This document shows, piece by piece, positions 63,213 through 64,000 of a DNA stretch of 64,000 nt (positions are counted from its first letter, which is position 1; every line of letters starts with the position of its first letter). This DNA is from Fructobacillus cardui. Lineage in GTDB: Bacteria; Bacillota; Bacilli; Lactobacillales; Lactobacillaceae. Under the pieces are notes generated by a model, which saw nothing but the letters and a program-made list of their open reading frames with translations, had not been told where the DNA came from and made no database searches. The position numbers and the translations under genes were made by a program. The stretch lies in assembly GCF_023218935.1 (NCBI RefSeq), contig NZ_JAJIAL010000001.1. One strand, given 5' to 3'.

Positions 63213-63927
63213 TAAACCGTCACCTGATTTTTTAATTGTTCAAAACGTTTGGGACCAATCCCGCCGACTTCTTTCAAGTCCTCAACTGACTGAAATCGGT
63301 GTTTTTCTTCCCGAAAAGCCACAATTTGCTCCGCTTTTTTGGGGCCAATGCCCTCCAGTGCCTCCAACTCCTTGGCGCTAGCCGTGTTTAAATTAACGAG
63401 CGTTCCCCCGCCACTTCGTCCAGATCCTGAAGTTGCGCCTGCTCGAGCACCACCAACATTACCAGCACCACTAGGAACGCCAACCGTTTGGTTAGGCCCC
63501 TCTTCGCCAACTTTTTCAATATAAAGCGCCTGACCATCCACTAATAATTGAGCTAGATTAATACGGTTGCGGTCGGCTTGATCTGTTAGGCCACCAGCCT
63601 GTTGGATAGCGTCTTGGAGGCGACTACCTGTAGGCAAGTCGACCACTCCTTGGTGGTTAACCGCCCCCTTGAGATCAATCACCACTCGACCACTAGCGCC
63701 CGGATTTCTCTTTGCACCCTTATCCGCTACCTTTTCCTGCTTTTCATTTAAGGCAGAGGATAGCCTCGGCACGGGGGATCTTGTTTCGCTCCCTGCTCAG
63801 TACCCAAGGGGTTTAATCGCCAAAACACAATGATTGCCGCCAGCAAACCTAGGCCGGCCACAACCCAATAACGCCAGTATTCAATCAAATGTTCCTTCAT
63901 CCAAGTCAATAGTTTTTTGTACGTCAT
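63212..63927 (-). pseudogene. comEA: ComEA DNA receptor, frameshifted in a C run
   Basis: The N-terminal part starts at ATG 63927 (MTYKKLLTWMKEHL) with AGGAGG 8 nt before it, and has a membrane anchor (about 22-40). After EQGAKQDP the frame changes at a run of five C (near 63765), and the rest is read one frame over as PRLSSALNEKQEK onwards. It has an SLBB-like segment (NHQGVVDLPTGSRLQDAIQQ), LNTASAKELEALEGIGPKKA and the second HhH motif VGGIGPKRFEQLK. A lost base in a former C6 run explains it. The DNA-binding part is otherwise intact. Confidence 0.88.
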
Positions 63928-64000
63928 CTGCTCAACCTCCTGGCAAATCAGACGAAGTGCAAACAAAAAGCCAACACACTTTTTGGTACAAATATCCTAA

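Noticed and set aside
63760..63772. Programmed frameshifting in comEA
   Set aside because: A C5 run alone without a downstream pseudoknot or slippery heptamer is better read as a one-base loss; reversible slippage is kept open in the findings.

Overview
The window looks like chromosomal DNA of a lactic acid bacterium (Bacillota, Lactobacillales). The best fit is the Leuconostoc/Fructobacillus/Weissella group; the genus is an inference I cannot settle by eye. Supporting signs are the cdaA-cdaR-glmM block, a RexAB-type (not AddAB-type) recombination nuclease, gatCAB, yqgQ-glcK, relQ-nadK, AGGAGG ribosome binding sites, a CcpA cre box, and a muramidase with dextransucrase-like glucan-binding repeats. 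Nearly all genes are on the minus strand. Only rpsO, rpsT and a Dyp-type peroxidase gene are on the plus strand. No rRNA, tRNA, IS element or CRISPR array was seen.

Layout. 1-19 kb is core: rnc (cut by the window edge), a wall/osmotic operon (murB, Na+/H+ antiporter, cdaA, cdaR, glmM), a DUF1456 gene, mutS-mutL, a GNAT acetyltransferase, dgkB-rlmD and gatCAB. 19-21 kb has rpsO-rpsT with a structured leader, then an aldo/keto reductase. 21-23 kb holds the wreck of a KAP-family P-loop NTPase gene. 23-41 kb is an AT-rich surface-polysaccharide region: Wzx flippase, priming sugar transferase, Wzz-like protein, Wzy-like polymerase, DUF4422 transferase, UDP-galactopyranose mutase, three GT2 glycosyltransferases, two large GT-C-like membrane proteins (one frameshifted), one intact and one decayed GtrA flippase, an acyltransferase and a secreted Ser-rich protein. 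41-43.6 kb has a GH25 muramidase with perfect 324-bp repeats and a small exported protein. 43.7-57 kb is core again: mgtE, an RluD-type pseudouridine synthase, nadK, relQ, glcK-yqgQ, rexB-rexA. 57-64 kb has a DUF402 gene, recX, a Dyp peroxidase, holA, and comEC and comEA, both disrupted.

How the genes work together. Murein precursor synthesis (MurB, GlmM) is co-operonic with c-di-AMP synthesis and a cation antiporter. The polysaccharide locus has a Wzx/Wzy assembly line that probably uses galactofuranose. Embedded in it are parts of a CsbB/GtcA/YfhO-like three-component system (lipid-linked sugar synthase, GtrA flippase, GT-C transferase). Duplication followed by decay left two synthases, one intact GT-C protein and one intact GtrA. 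Late competence genes comEA and comEC each carry a single lesion, while the overlapping essential holA is intact. The most interesting points are the partly decayed double three-component glycosylation system, the competence lesions next to holA, the muramidase repeat array, and the antiporter inside the c-di-AMP operon.
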